A stretch of DNA of 64,000 nt, taken from the NCBI GenBank assembly GCA_024207135.1, contig CP042428.1, positions 2,914,001 to 2,978,000 of the forward strand, given 5' to 3'. The notes under the pieces were generated by a model. The model worked only from the letters and a program-made list of their open reading frames with translations. It made no database searches and was not told the DNA's origin. The number at the start of each line of letters is the position of its first letter. Position 1 is the stretch's first letter. The stretch is from Arthrobacter sp. C2. GTDB lineage: Bacteria > Actinomycetota > Actinomycetes > Actinomycetales > Micrococcaceae. The translations under genes were made by a program, and so were the position numbers. Below are positions 16,150-24,640 of this stretch, one piece after another.

Positions 16150-16575
16150 ATGAACCAGGCCGTCCTCTGCACCGCGGTGGCCGGAATCCGGTCCGGCTCC
16201 GAGATCCGCGGGGATTCCAAATTCGCCGGCATGGCCTACGGGATGAGCTGGATGGGAGGATTCCTGGTCGTCGCGCTGTTCTCCATCGCCATCTCCCGGC
16301 TTCTGGCCGGCACGGACCAGCTGGTCACCGGCTGGCTGATCAATTCCGTGGCCATCCTCGTGGTGGGCATCATGTACATGGCCGGCGCCGCGATCTTCGG
16401 CGACCGCCCGATGTTCCTTCTGGGCGCCTGCTTCACGGTGCTCAACGCCGCAGGCCTCATCGCCGGGGCGCAGGCCTTCATCTCGATCTTCGCCATCGGC
16501 GGCCCGATTCTCTTCCTCGCCGCCGGCATCCTTGCCCTGGTTCGCCGCCGCGCTTCCTCCCCGGGGGCGAAGTAG
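16150..16575 (+). CDS. Membrane protein with four predicted helices, in operon with a winged-helix regulator
   Basis: 141 residues from ATG 16150, or about 160 if joined to the preceding frame. Four helices are visible: WMGGFLVVALFSIAISRLLA, LINSVAILVVGIMYMAGAAI, MFLLGACFTVLNAAGLIAGA and GGPILFLAAGILALVRR. I do not recognise a characterised family. The gene is followed after 2 nt by a MarR/ArsR-like winged-helix protein, a pairing often seen for small membrane proteins controlled by their own repressor. Missing ribosome binding site and the neighbouring short ORF are discussed there. Confidence 0.65.
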   Translation: MNQAVLCTAVAGIRSGSEIRGDSKFAGMAYGMSWMGGFLVVALFSIAISRLLAGTDQLVTGWLINSVAILVVGIMYMAGAAIFGDRPMFLLGACFTVLNAAGLIAGAQAFISIFAIGGPILFLAAGILALVRRRASSPGAK

Positions 16576-16577
16576 CC

Positions 16578-16862
16578 ATGGCCGAGTTGGATCCACTCAT
16601 CCACGCGGATGCCCGGTTGCGGGTCATGTCGGCGCTGAACACCCTGGGGCCGAAGGAATCCATGGCGTTTCCCAAGCTGCGCGAAATCCTGACGATGACC
16701 GCGGGCAACCTTTCGACGCACCTGCGCAAGCTGGAGGACGCCGGATACATCTCCCAGGAGAAGGTCCTCGAGGGCCGAAGCCCCGCCACCTATGTCGGCG
16801 TCACCGCCCGGGGCGTCGCCGCGTTCGAGGCCTACAAGGCCCAGCTCATCCAGCTGCTCTAG
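16578..16862 (+). CDS. Winged-helix transcriptional regulator (HTH_34 type)
   Basis: 94 residues consisting of one winged-helix domain. The helix-turn-helix is in FPKLREILTMTAGNLSTHLR and the wing contains GRSPATYVGVTARG. This is the short MarR/ArsR-like family found across actinobacteria. With no room for a ligand-binding domain, sensing would occur at the dimer interface. It is cotranscribed with the membrane protein before it and probably binds the palindrome at 16004-16033. Confidence 0.82.
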   Translation: MAELDPLIHADARLRVMSALNTLGPKESMAFPKLREILTMTAGNLSTHLRKLEDAGYISQEKVLEGRSPATYVGVTARGVAAFEAYKAQLIQLL

Positions 16863-16982
16863 ATGCGCGCAACCCGGCCGGCCGCGGGCGTCACGTCACG
16901 AATCCCGGCCCCCCTGCACCGATCGTGCCCCGGGGCCTGCCCGGAAGGACGGAGGCAGCCCCTGCGCTTTCCCCCGGATGCA

Positions 16983-17014
16983 GCAAGCCCCGTCCATTGC
17001 CGGACGGGGCTTGC
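16983..17014. terminator. Bidirectional hairpin terminator
   Basis: A perfect 14-bp stem GCAAGCCCCGTCCA-type (GCAAGCCCCGTCC / GGACGGGGCTTGC) lies between the regulator gene (ends 16862) and the convergent 27-codon gene (ends 17039). Confidence 0.75.
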
Positions 17015-17038
17015 CGTTAACTACTCAGAGACGATGCC

Positions 17039-17122
17039 CTAGATCGCAGAAGCGATCCAGATTACCAAGGCAACGGCGACGAGAACGCCTACGATTGTCC
17101 ATACAAGGTTGCTTCCACGCAT
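17039..17122 (-). CDS. 27-residue single-helix membrane protein
   Basis: ATG at 17122 (minus) with GGAAGTGGACCAC upstream opens a 27-codon frame: MRGSNLVWTIVGVLVAVALV, then IWIASAI and TAG at 17039. It is almost wholly one transmembrane helix with a short positively charged N-terminus. Strong hydrophobic pattern, ribosome binding site and immediate terminator make a real small gene likely; very similar tiny one-helix proteins occur widely in Micrococcaceae. Function unknown. Confidence 0.65.
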   Translation of the reverse strand: MRGSNLVWTIVGVLVAVALVIWIASAI

Positions 17123-17270
17123 GTGGTCCACTTCCAATCTCTTCGTTGTTACTTCTCAATATGGGTATACAGAGAACTTCTTCAGCATAACGGGTGGCGC
17201 CGCCGGAGCCATCACGATTTGCACGGACTCGCCGGGAAAACCCGTCCTCGGGCCAGCTTGCCCCGCAAGC

Positions 17271-18491
17271 CTAGGGGTGCCGATGCAACCCGCCCAGGGC
17301 CAGCAGCGCCGCCAGCACCAGCAGGGACACCACCGAGACCACCAGCCCCGGCCAGTCCCCGGCCTTGAACGCCAGCCCGATGGCCCAGCCAAAGATCGAG
17401 GACCCGGAGTAGTAGGCCAGGTTGTACAGGCTCGCGGCCTGCGCCCGGCCCCCGACACCCAGCATCGGGATCCACCCGCTGGCCACCGAGTGCGCGGCAA
17501 AGAACCCTGCGGTGAACACCAGCAGCCCGGCAATGATCGCGGGCAGGTAGTCGGCCAGCGTCACCGCCAGCCCGGCGGCCATCAACCCGATGGAGGCCAG
17601 CAGCACCGGCAGCCGCCCGAAGCGGGCCACCATCGCACCGGATTGCCTCGAGGACCACGTGCCCGAGAGGTACGCGATGAACACCAGCGAGGCCAGCGAG
17701 GCGGGGATCAGGAACGGGGCGGCCTCGAGCCGGAATCCCAGGTAGTTGTAGACGGCCACGAAGCCTCCCATGAGCAGGAACCCCTGTGCGTAGAGCACCA
17801 GCAACTGCCCCTTGTGCAGGTTCATCCACAGCTTTTTCCACAGGGGTATGCGGTTCGGGCTGCGCCAGGGCACCGGGGTGAAGCCGCGCGGCTTGGGCGC
17901 CACCGCGATGAACACGCCGGCGGCGATCGCCGCCATGATCGAGACCACCAGGGTGCCCAGGCGCCAGGAAACGAACTCGCTCAGCGGACCGGCCACCAGC
18001 CGCCCGGCCAGCCCGCCCAGGGTGGTGCCGGAGATGTAGGTGCCGGCGGCAACGGCCGAATGCAGCGGCGAAACCTCCTCGGAGAGGTAGGCCAGGGCGA
18101 CCGCGGGGATCCCGCCCAGGGCCAGGCCCTCGATGAAGCGCAACGCCAGCAGCACCTCGAAGCCCGGGGAGAACGGGACCGCGAGGCCCAGCACCACGGC
18201 CGCGAGCACCGCGATGGTCATGGTGCGCAACCGGCCCATGCGGTCGGCCAGCAGCGACCAGAAGAGCACCGAGGCGGCCAGGCCCAGGGTCGCGGCGGAG
18301 ACCGCCAGCGCCGCGTCGGCCTCGGACACCGCCAGGTCCCGGGCCAGCTCCGGCAGCACCCCCTGCACCGAATACAGCTGGGAGAAGGTGGCGACCCCGG
18401 CGGCGAAGAGCGCCAGGATCATGCGGCGGTAGCCGTCGCTGCCGTGGATGTGGCCGTGCCAAGGTCCACCCCGGCCGGGGTCGTTGCTCAC
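17271..18491 (-). CDS. MFS transporter (YnfM/arabinose-efflux-like)
   Basis: 406 residues, 12 helices. The first helix region RRMILALFAAGVATFSQLYS and the loop LLADRMGRLRTMT carry the DHA1 pattern; AVALAYLSEEVSPLHSAVAAGTYIS and the rest resemble YnfM-type exporters. These expel small molecules by H+ antiport; the substrate cannot be told. GTG start at 18491. It lies 57 nt upstream... in transcriptional terms downstream... of the CPBP protease gene on the same strand, so the two may share a message. Confidence 0.83.
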   Translation of the reverse strand: MSNDPGRGGPWHGHIHGSDGYRRMILALFAAGVATFSQLYSVQGVLPELARDLAVSEADAALAVSAATLGLAASVLFWSLLADRMGRLRTMTIAVLAAVVLGLAVPFSPGFEVLLALRFIEGLALGGIPAVALAYLSEEVSPLHSAVAAGTYISGTTLGGLAGRLVAGPLSEFVSWRLGTLVVSIMAAIAAGVFIAVAPKPRGFTPVPWRSPNRIPLWKKLWMNLHKGQLLVLYAQGFLLMGGFVAVYNYLGFRLEAAPFLIPASLASLVFIAYLSGTWSSRQSGAMVARFGRLPVLLASIGLMAAGLAVTLADYLPAIIAGLLVFTAGFFAAHSVASGWIPMLGVGGRAQAASLYNLAYYSGSSIFGWAIGLAFKAGDWPGLVVSVVSLLVLAALLALGGLHRHP

Positions 18492-18548
18492 GTGCGCTTG
18501 CCGTTCCTCTTCGTGGCTGGCTCCGGGGAGCCGGGTGGATCCGGGCGG

Positions 18549-19313
18549 CTACTGCTGGATCAGCGGCAGCAGCGTGTAGGACAGGGACAGCGCCACCGCG
18601 TTGTTGAACACGTGCAGCACGTAGGAATACGCCAACGACTTGCCGGTGAGCACGTAGGCCACCGACATCATGATGCCCAGCGTCGTGTACGGAATCGCGC
18701 TGGTCACATCGAAGGACCCGGAGCCGATGAAGTGCAGCGCAGTGAAAAGCACCACCGAGATCGCCACGCAGACCCACACGTTGAGCCGGCGGCTGAGCTT
18801 GCCGATGAGCAGGTGGCGGAAGATGTATTCCTCCACGAACGGGCCCAGGATCGCGGTGACCACGAACATCGTGATGAACGGGACCGCGCGCGTCATGCCC
18901 TCCAGGGCCAGCTGGTTTTCGCTTTTGACCGGGTTGCCCATTGACACCAGCACGACGGCGCTGACGATCAGGGACCCCAGCCAGCCGCCGGGCACCATCA
19001 GGGCCTTGGCCCACGGGTGGTACTTGAAGGTGGCAAACGAGCTGCGCAGTGTCTCGAAGCCCATGATGATCGCGCCGGTGAACACCACCACGTACATGAT
19101 CAGGTTCACCCCGAACAGCGCGGATTCCTGGTCCTGGAAGGCCTCGATGAACCCCGGGACCAGGGCCAGCAGCCCGGCGGCGCCGAAGACGAACAGCGCC
19201 AGGTAGATGCCCACCACCACCAGGTCCCCGCGCCGCAGGGGTCCGGCGTCGAAGACCGGTTGCCGCTTTTTCGGCGGCGGGGCGAATGGGTACGGGACGG
19301 GCGGCTGGTGCAT
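18549..19313 (-). CDS. CPBP-family intramembrane glutamic protease
   Basis: 254 residues. After a Pro-rich cytoplasmic start there are seven or eight helices. The catalytic motifs of the CPBP (CAAX protease and bacteriocin-processing) family are present: EEYIFRHLL with the paired Glu, FTALHF, and the late HVFNN. These proteases cleave within or next to the membrane; bacterial members act in bacteriocin immunity or unknown processing. ATG 19313 follows AGGGTGGAAACC; longer upstream frames lack support. It precedes the MFS gene on the same strand. Confidence 0.85.
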   Translation of the reverse strand: MHQPPVPYPFAPPPKKRQPVFDAGPLRRGDLVVVGIYLALFVFGAAGLLALVPGFIEAFQDQESALFGVNLIMYVVVFTGAIIMGFETLRSSFATFKYHPWAKALMVPGGWLGSLIVSAVVLVSMGNPVKSENQLALEGMTRAVPFITMFVVTAILGPFVEEYIFRHLLIGKLSRRLNVWVCVAISVVLFTALHFIGSGSFDVTSAIPYTTLGIMMSVAYVLTGKSLAYSYVLHVFNNAVALSLSYTLLPLIQQ

Positions 19314-19369
19314 GGTTTCCACCCTATCGACCTTGGGCACCCCGGCGTGTGCGCCGCCCCGCGGCGGAG

Positions 19370-20032
19370 CTACTGGACCCGCAGGCCCAGCTCGTTTGCC
19401 AGGATCGGGGCCAGGTCCATGAGCTGCTCGAAGCTGACCGTGGCGCCCTTGAGCGCGGAGATACCCGAGAGCGTGCGCAGCCGCGCGCCGCGCAAATCCA
19501 CGTCCTTGAGCTTGGCGCCGTTCAGCGCCAGGGTGTCGATGGTGCAGTCGATGAAGGTGACCCGCTCCAGGTTCGCTCCCCCGGCGTCGAGCTCGTCGAT
19601 GTGAACATCGCGGAATTCGACGTCCTTGATCTTCGCGCGGCGCAGGTTCAGGTAGCCGAGCTTGGCGCGTTCGAACTTCACCGAGCGGAAGGTGGAGCCG
19701 TAGAGTTCCGCCGATCCGATGCGCCCGCCGATGACCGCGGTGTTCCACCAGCCGGAGTCCGGGGCCTCGAGCACCGGGGCGTTGACCTCCTCGATGCGGC
19801 AGTCCCCGAATGTCACCCGCGCCATGGGTGCGCCCTGCAGGGAGACCGCGCGGAAGATGCATTCGGTGAAGACCGCGTCCTCCAGGTCCACCCCATCGGC
19901 ATCGTCGGATTCGAAGAGCAGGGACTCGGCGCGGCCATCCAGATCCAGCCCCGTCAGGTCCCCCGAGCCGGTGGTGGCCGGTTCCTTGAAGGCGGGCAGG
20001 CGGGGGGCTTTCACGGATGCAGGCATGGGCAA
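19370..20032 (-). CDS. Pentapeptide-repeat protein
   Basis: 220 residues. From about residue 60 on there are successive A(D/N)LxX-type pentapeptides, for example in VDLEDAVFTECIF, FERAKLGYLNLRRAKIKDV and LNGAKLKDVDLRGARL. This builds a right-handed quadrilateral beta helix. Some family members (MfpA, Qnr) mimic DNA and protect gyrase from fluoroquinolones, but most have no known role, and this one has a less regular repeat. Cytoplasmic, no signal peptide. Start at 20032. Confidence 0.85.
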   Translation of the reverse strand: MPMPASVKAPRLPAFKEPATTGSGDLTGLDLDGRAESLLFESDDADGVDLEDAVFTECIFRAVSLQGAPMARVTFGDCRIEEVNAPVLEAPDSGWWNTAVIGGRIGSAELYGSTFRSVKFERAKLGYLNLRRAKIKDVEFRDVHIDELDAGGANLERVTFIDCTIDTLALNGAKLKDVDLRGARLRTLSGISALKGATVSFEQLMDLAPILANELGLRVQ

Positions 20033-20153
20033 TAGCTTATGCGGCGGCGCGGACGATTCCCGCCGAAGCGCACGTTGGCTTTCTCACCGGCAGGCGGCTT
20101 GGCGTCACCGGGTCCGGTGGCCCCATCCCCGGGGCATCCGCCGCCCGCCGTGC

Positions 20154-22361
20154 CTACCTGCCGGTGGCGAAGACGGGGTTCTTCTCCAGTTCGCCGGCCA
20201 GCCGGGGTGCCAGCGAGGCGGAGAAGTCGTGGGAGAGGTGGGATTGGTCGTAGTAGGTGATCAGCGAGCCGATGACGGCGAAGCAGGTTTCCTCCGAGCA
20301 GATCGAATCGGTCAGGTCCGCGCGCACGATGCCGGCCGGGGCCGAGTCGGCTTCCAGCGCCCTTTGCAGGTTGTGCCGGATCGACAGGCCCTGCTTGCGG
20401 GTCACCGAGCAGGCCAGCGGGTCACCGGGGTTCGAGGCCACGCAGGTGGGCACGTTCTTGTTGCCCAGCCGCGGCACCTCGCCGATCACCGCGACGGTCT
20501 TGCCGGCGTCGGTCCATTGCTTCCAGAGTCTGGTGAAGCCCTCGGTGGCCGGATCCTTGAACTCGTAGCCCGGGGAGGAGATCCAGCTGCGCTTGTTGCC
20601 CTGCGCGGCGACGATGACCGCGTCGATGCCCGGATCCGCGGCGAGACCCGGTCCCAGCGCGCGCACCGATTCGGTGCACAGGCGTTCGGCCGCGCCGCTG
20701 AGCTTCTCCGCACCCTTGAGCGCGGCAACCGAGGGCGAGCAGCCGGAGCGGATGTGCGTGACCAGTTCCCAGTCGCGCGCCTTGGCGATCACCGCCAGGG
20801 CCGGCAGCCAGGCCGAGGCGTGGGAGTCCCCCACCACGGCCACGCGCAGCGTGGGGTTGGCGGTGTTGCCCAGCCGGCAGCTGGACTCGCCCACCTGCAG
20901 CGTGTCGGTCTCGCAACCCGGGAACAGGGGGGCACGCACCTGCTGGGACACCGCGACCGCCGAAGGGTAGGGGGCGAAGTCCGAGGCCACGGGCAGGCAG
21001 TCCTTGGGGTGTTCCATGGTTCCGGCGCCGTAGCACTTCGAACTGACATCCATCCGGGGCAGGTTGGAACTTTGCGCGGAGGCGGCGGTTCCCGCCCAGG
21101 CCAGGGAGGCCAGCACCAGCATCCCGGCCAGGGCGAAGACGAACGCGTTGCGCACCGGCTTCAGCCACGTCCCGAAGCGCAGCGGGTCCTCGATGAGCAG
21201 CTGGCAGATCCAGGCCAGGGCCAGGGTCAGCGCCAGGATGCCGGCCTCGTGGTACCACTTGGGTTCGGTGTGCAGCACAAACGGCGCGACGATGATCAGC
21301 GGCCAGTGCCACAGGTACGCGCCATAGCTGATGTCCCCGACCCAGCGCGCGGGCCGGATCGAAAGCCAGGTGGAGTGGGAGAAGATGCGCAGCCCGGGCC
21401 TTTCGGTGCCGCTGGCCGCAAGCACCGCGGCGGTGCCGAGCACCGGAACCAGCGCCATGGTGCCGGGGAAACGGGTCTCGGTGGGGATCAGCACCGCGCC
21501 GGCCAGCAGGGCGGCCAGGCCTCCCCAACCGAGCAGGAACCCAAGCGCACCGCCGATCCCGCGGTTCACGCAGAGCAGCGCCACGATGCCGCCGGCGGCG
21601 AATTGCCAAGCCCGCCCGGCGGTGTCGAAGTAGGCCGCCTGCGGGCTGGCAGCGGTGACCCAGAGCCCGTAGGCGAAGGAAAGCACCATGATCGCGCCGA
21701 TGACGCCCAGGAAGAGCTGCCGGGTGCCGGGCCCGGCGAAGGTGTGCCTGCCGATGCCGGCCCGTGGCCCGAATCGGGGCAGCAGCCTCCCGGCGATGAA
21801 CGCGCCGCCCAAGAGCAGCAGCGGCCAGGCGAGGTAGAACTGTTCCTCCACCGAGAGCGACCAGTAGTGCTGCACCGCGGTGGCCATCTGCCCGGCGGCG
21901 GAGTAGTCCGTGGCGTCCAGAACCAGCGCCCAGTTCTCCACGTAGAGCCCGGAAGCGGCAATGTGCTTGAACATCGTGCCGTGCTCGGTGGCGGGGATGA
22001 AGAAATACACCAACCCGGCGCTGGCCAGCAGCACCGTGAAGGCCAGCGGCAGCAGCCGGCGGATGCGCCTGGCCCAGAACGTTGCCAGCTTGATGGTTCC
22101 GGTGGCGCGCATTTCCCGGAACAGGTGCGCGGTGATCAGGTACCCGGAAATCACGAAGAACATGTCCACGCCGATGAATCCGCCGCTGAGTGCGCCGGGG
22201 CGCAGGTGGTGGATGACCACCATCAGCACGGCGATCGCGCGCAGCCCTTGGATGTCGGCCCGGAACCCCATCGACGATCCGCGCCCGGCGGCCTGCGGGG
22301 CCTTCACGGACGGGGCATTGCGCGGGGTTTGTTGCGGGGCGGAGCCGGTTGAAACTGTCAC
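20154..22361 (-). CDS. Acyltransferase-3 / SGNH fusion (OafA/YrhL type)
   Basis: 735 residues. The N-terminal 380 residues form the acyltransferase-3 membrane domain: the opening FRADIQGLRAIAVLMVVIHH, GFIGVDMFFVISGYLI and the SLSVEEQFYLAWPL motif. The C-terminal 280 residues are an extracytoplasmic SGNH hydrolase-like domain with VAVVGDSHASAWLPAL and a late YYDQSHLSHDFS carrying the catalytic Asp-x-x-His equivalent. Such two-domain proteins move an acyl group (often acetyl) through the membrane onto a cell-wall or surface glycan. It is a single gene with GTG start. Confidence 0.9.
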   Translation of the reverse strand: MTVSTGSAPQQTPRNAPSVKAPQAAGRGSSMGFRADIQGLRAIAVLMVVIHHLRPGALSGGFIGVDMFFVISGYLITAHLFREMRATGTIKLATFWARRIRRLLPLAFTVLLASAGLVYFFIPATEHGTMFKHIAASGLYVENWALVLDATDYSAAGQMATAVQHYWSLSVEEQFYLAWPLLLLGGAFIAGRLLPRFGPRAGIGRHTFAGPGTRQLFLGVIGAIMVLSFAYGLWVTAASPQAAYFDTAGRAWQFAAGGIVALLCVNRGIGGALGFLLGWGGLAALLAGAVLIPTETRFPGTMALVPVLGTAAVLAASGTERPGLRIFSHSTWLSIRPARWVGDISYGAYLWHWPLIIVAPFVLHTEPKWYHEAGILALTLALAWICQLLIEDPLRFGTWLKPVRNAFVFALAGMLVLASLAWAGTAASAQSSNLPRMDVSSKCYGAGTMEHPKDCLPVASDFAPYPSAVAVSQQVRAPLFPGCETDTLQVGESSCRLGNTANPTLRVAVVGDSHASAWLPALAVIAKARDWELVTHIRSGCSPSVAALKGAEKLSGAAERLCTESVRALGPGLAADPGIDAVIVAAQGNKRSWISSPGYEFKDPATEGFTRLWKQWTDAGKTVAVIGEVPRLGNKNVPTCVASNPGDPLACSVTRKQGLSIRHNLQRALEADSAPAGIVRADLTDSICSEETCFAVIGSLITYYDQSHLSHDFSASLAPRLAGELEKNPVFATGR

Positions 22362-22502
22362 TCGCGCAAGCCTAGCCCATCGGTCGTGCGCACTGATCTC
22401 GTCGCTGAAAGTGATAGTAAGGGCGGTGTTCCGCGGTCAAGGCCCGATCAATCATTGTGTGACCGGGCACGGGCCCGAAATCGGCAACCCGGACCAAACG
22501 TA

Positions 22503-22551
22503 GGTGGCCCCAGGTGCAATGGATGTTGAATCCATCGCGCCCGGGGCCACC
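22503..22551 (-). terminator. Hairpin terminator of the ABC exporter operon
   Basis: GGTGGCCCC (22503-22511) and GGGGCCACC (22543-22551) form the outer stem, with an inner ATGGAT/ATCCAT stem. It lies just downstream of the second ABC gene, which ends at 22568. Confidence 0.65.
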
Positions 22552-22567
22552 AGCGAGCCAGTGGGTG

Positions 22568-24640
22568 CTAGCCGTTGGCGTCCAGCCGGGACTCGGCCGC
22601 GCCGGGCTCAATGCCCGTCAGCACCGGGGCTCCGCCGCCGGCAGCTTCCGCGTCGACGTTCTCGGCCGGGCCGGCGAACTGCGACTGGTAGAGCCGGTAG
22701 TACGCACCGCGGGCCGCGAGCAGCACCTCGTGGTTGCCCTGTTCCACGATCTTGCCCTCTTCCATCACCAGGATGGTGTCGGCATCGCGGATGGTGGAGA
22801 GCCGGTGCGCGATCACGAAGCTGGTCCGGTCGCTGCGCAGCGCCGCCATGGCCTTCTGCACCAGCAGCTCGGTGCGGGTGTCCACCGAGGAGGTCGCCTC
22901 GTCCAGGATCAGCAGCGACGGGTTGGCCACGAACGCGCGGGCGATCGTGATCAGCTGCTTCTCGCCGGCCGACACGTTGGTGCCTTCCTCGTCGATGACC
23001 GTCTCGTAGCCCTCGGGCAGTGCGCGGACGAACCTGTCCACGAAGGTGGCCTTGGCCGCCTCGATGACCTCTTCGTCCGTGGCCTCCAGGCGCCCGTAGC
23101 GGATGTTCTCCAGGATGGAGCCGCCGAAGAGCCACGCGTCCTGCAGCACCATGCCGACCTTGGAGCGCAGGTCGGCGCGGCTGATCTGGGTCACGTCCAC
23201 CCCGTCCAGGGTGATGCGCCCGGAATTCAGTTCGTAGAAGCGCATGACCAGGTTCACCAGCGTGGTCTTGCCTGCGCCGGTGGGTCCGACGATGGCCACG
23301 GTGTGCCCGGGGTGCGCCTCGAAGGACAGGTCCTCGATGAGCGGCTTGTCTTCCGAGTAGGAGAAGGTGACGTGCTCGAACTCGACGTGGCCGTCGGTGC
23401 GCGCCGGAAGCGACGCCGTGACGGTGTCCTCGTCCTGCTCGTCGGCATCCAGCAGCTCGAAGGTGCGCTCCGCGGAGGCCACGCCGGACTGGAGCATGTT
23501 GGCCATGCCGGCCATCTGCCCCAGCGGCTGGGTGAACTCGCGCGAGTACTGGATGAACGCGGTCGCGTCGCCCAGGGACATCTGCCCCGAGGCCACGCGC
23601 AGCCCGCCGACCACGGCGATGCCGACGTAGGCCAGGTAGGAGATGAAGTTCATGACCGGGAAGATCATGCCGGAGACGAACTGGGCGCCGAAGGATGCCT
23701 TGTAGAGCTCCTCGTTCTTCTCGTGGAAGCGGTCGAGCATGTCCTGCTCGCGGCCGAAGACCTTCATCAGGTCGTGGCCGGAGAAGGACTCCTCGATCTG
23801 CCCGTTCAGCGCGCCGGTGTTCTTCCACTGCGCGGTGAACAATCCCTGGGCGCGGGAGCCGATGACACCCGCGGCGACCGCGGACAGCGGCAGTGCGATG
23901 AGCGCAATCAGCGCCATCTGCCAGGAGATGATGAACATCATGATGATGATGCCGATGACCGTCAGCAGCGACTGCACCAGCTGGCTGATCGCCTGCTGCA
24001 GCGCGTTCTGGATGTTGTCCACGTCGTTGGTGACCCGCGAAAGCAGGTCCCCGCGCTGGCGGGTGTCGAAGTAGTTCAGCGGCAGCCGGTTGAGCTTGGT
24101 TTCCACGTCGCGGCGCAGGCCGTAGACGACCTTCATGACCAGGCGGTTCAGCAACCAGCCCGAGGCCCACATGAACAGCGAAGCCACGAAGTACATGGAG
24201 AGCACGATGAGGATATAGCGGCTCAGCAGCGGGAAGTCGATGCCCACGCCGGGGATGAGGTTCATCTTGGACATCATCTCGGCCAAGTCGTTCTGCCCGG
24301 AGGCGCGCAGCCCCTCAACGACCTGCTCCACCGGGACGTTGGCGGGCATGTTCCCGCCAATGGCTCCGGCGAAGATCACGTCCATGGCCTGGCCCAGGAT
24401 CTTCGGTGCGATCACCGAAAGCACCACGCCGGCGGCCGCCAGCAGCAGGACCACGGTCATGCCGAGTTTTTGCGGGGCCAGCAGCCCCACCAGGCGCTTG
24501 GCCGAGGGCCAGAAGTGCTTGGCCTTGCGGACCGGCATCGAGTCCCCGAACATGTCGGAGGCCCCTGCCGTGTCGAACTCGTCGATCTCGTCGGTTGGTT
24601 CCACGACCGCTGTCGTTTCCTTCTTGGTACGTTTTGCCAT
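22568..24640 (-). CDS. ABC exporter half-transporter, canonical ATPase subunit
   Basis: 690 residues. After a hydrophilic N-terminus of about 50 residues comes a six-helix exporter domain, then a nucleotide-binding domain with Walker A GPTGAGKTT, signature VSAGEKQ and Walker B LLILDEATSSVD with the catalytic Glu present. The gene follows its partner directly (TAAATG, GGAGGTG ribosome binding site), and the two should form a heterodimeric multidrug or lipid exporter of the TM287/288 or LmrCD type. An insertion of about 70 residues around helix 2 distinguishes it from the partner, as in the longer subunit of other pairs. Confidence 0.9.
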   Translation of the reverse strand: MAKRTKKETTAVVEPTDEIDEFDTAGASDMFGDSMPVRKAKHFWPSAKRLVGLLAPQKLGMTVVLLLAAAGVVLSVIAPKILGQAMDVIFAGAIGGNMPANVPVEQVVEGLRASGQNDLAEMMSKMNLIPGVGIDFPLLSRYILIVLSMYFVASLFMWASGWLLNRLVMKVVYGLRRDVETKLNRLPLNYFDTRQRGDLLSRVTNDVDNIQNALQQAISQLVQSLLTVIGIIIMMFIISWQMALIALIALPLSAVAAGVIGSRAQGLFTAQWKNTGALNGQIEESFSGHDLMKVFGREQDMLDRFHEKNEELYKASFGAQFVSGMIFPVMNFISYLAYVGIAVVGGLRVASGQMSLGDATAFIQYSREFTQPLGQMAGMANMLQSGVASAERTFELLDADEQDEDTVTASLPARTDGHVEFEHVTFSYSEDKPLIEDLSFEAHPGHTVAIVGPTGAGKTTLVNLVMRFYELNSGRITLDGVDVTQISRADLRSKVGMVLQDAWLFGGSILENIRYGRLEATDEEVIEAAKATFVDRFVRALPEGYETVIDEEGTNVSAGEKQLITIARAFVANPSLLILDEATSSVDTRTELLVQKAMAALRSDRTSFVIAHRLSTIRDADTILVMEEGKIVEQGNHEVLLAARGAYYRLYQSQFAGPAENVDAEAAGGGAPVLTGIEPGAAESRLDANG

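Noticed and set aside
19719-22352. 877-codon plus-strand open frame rich in Gly, Arg, Gln and His
   Set aside because: Shadow of the pentapeptide and acyltransferase genes; composition is that of antisense high-GC sequence and no domain is visible.
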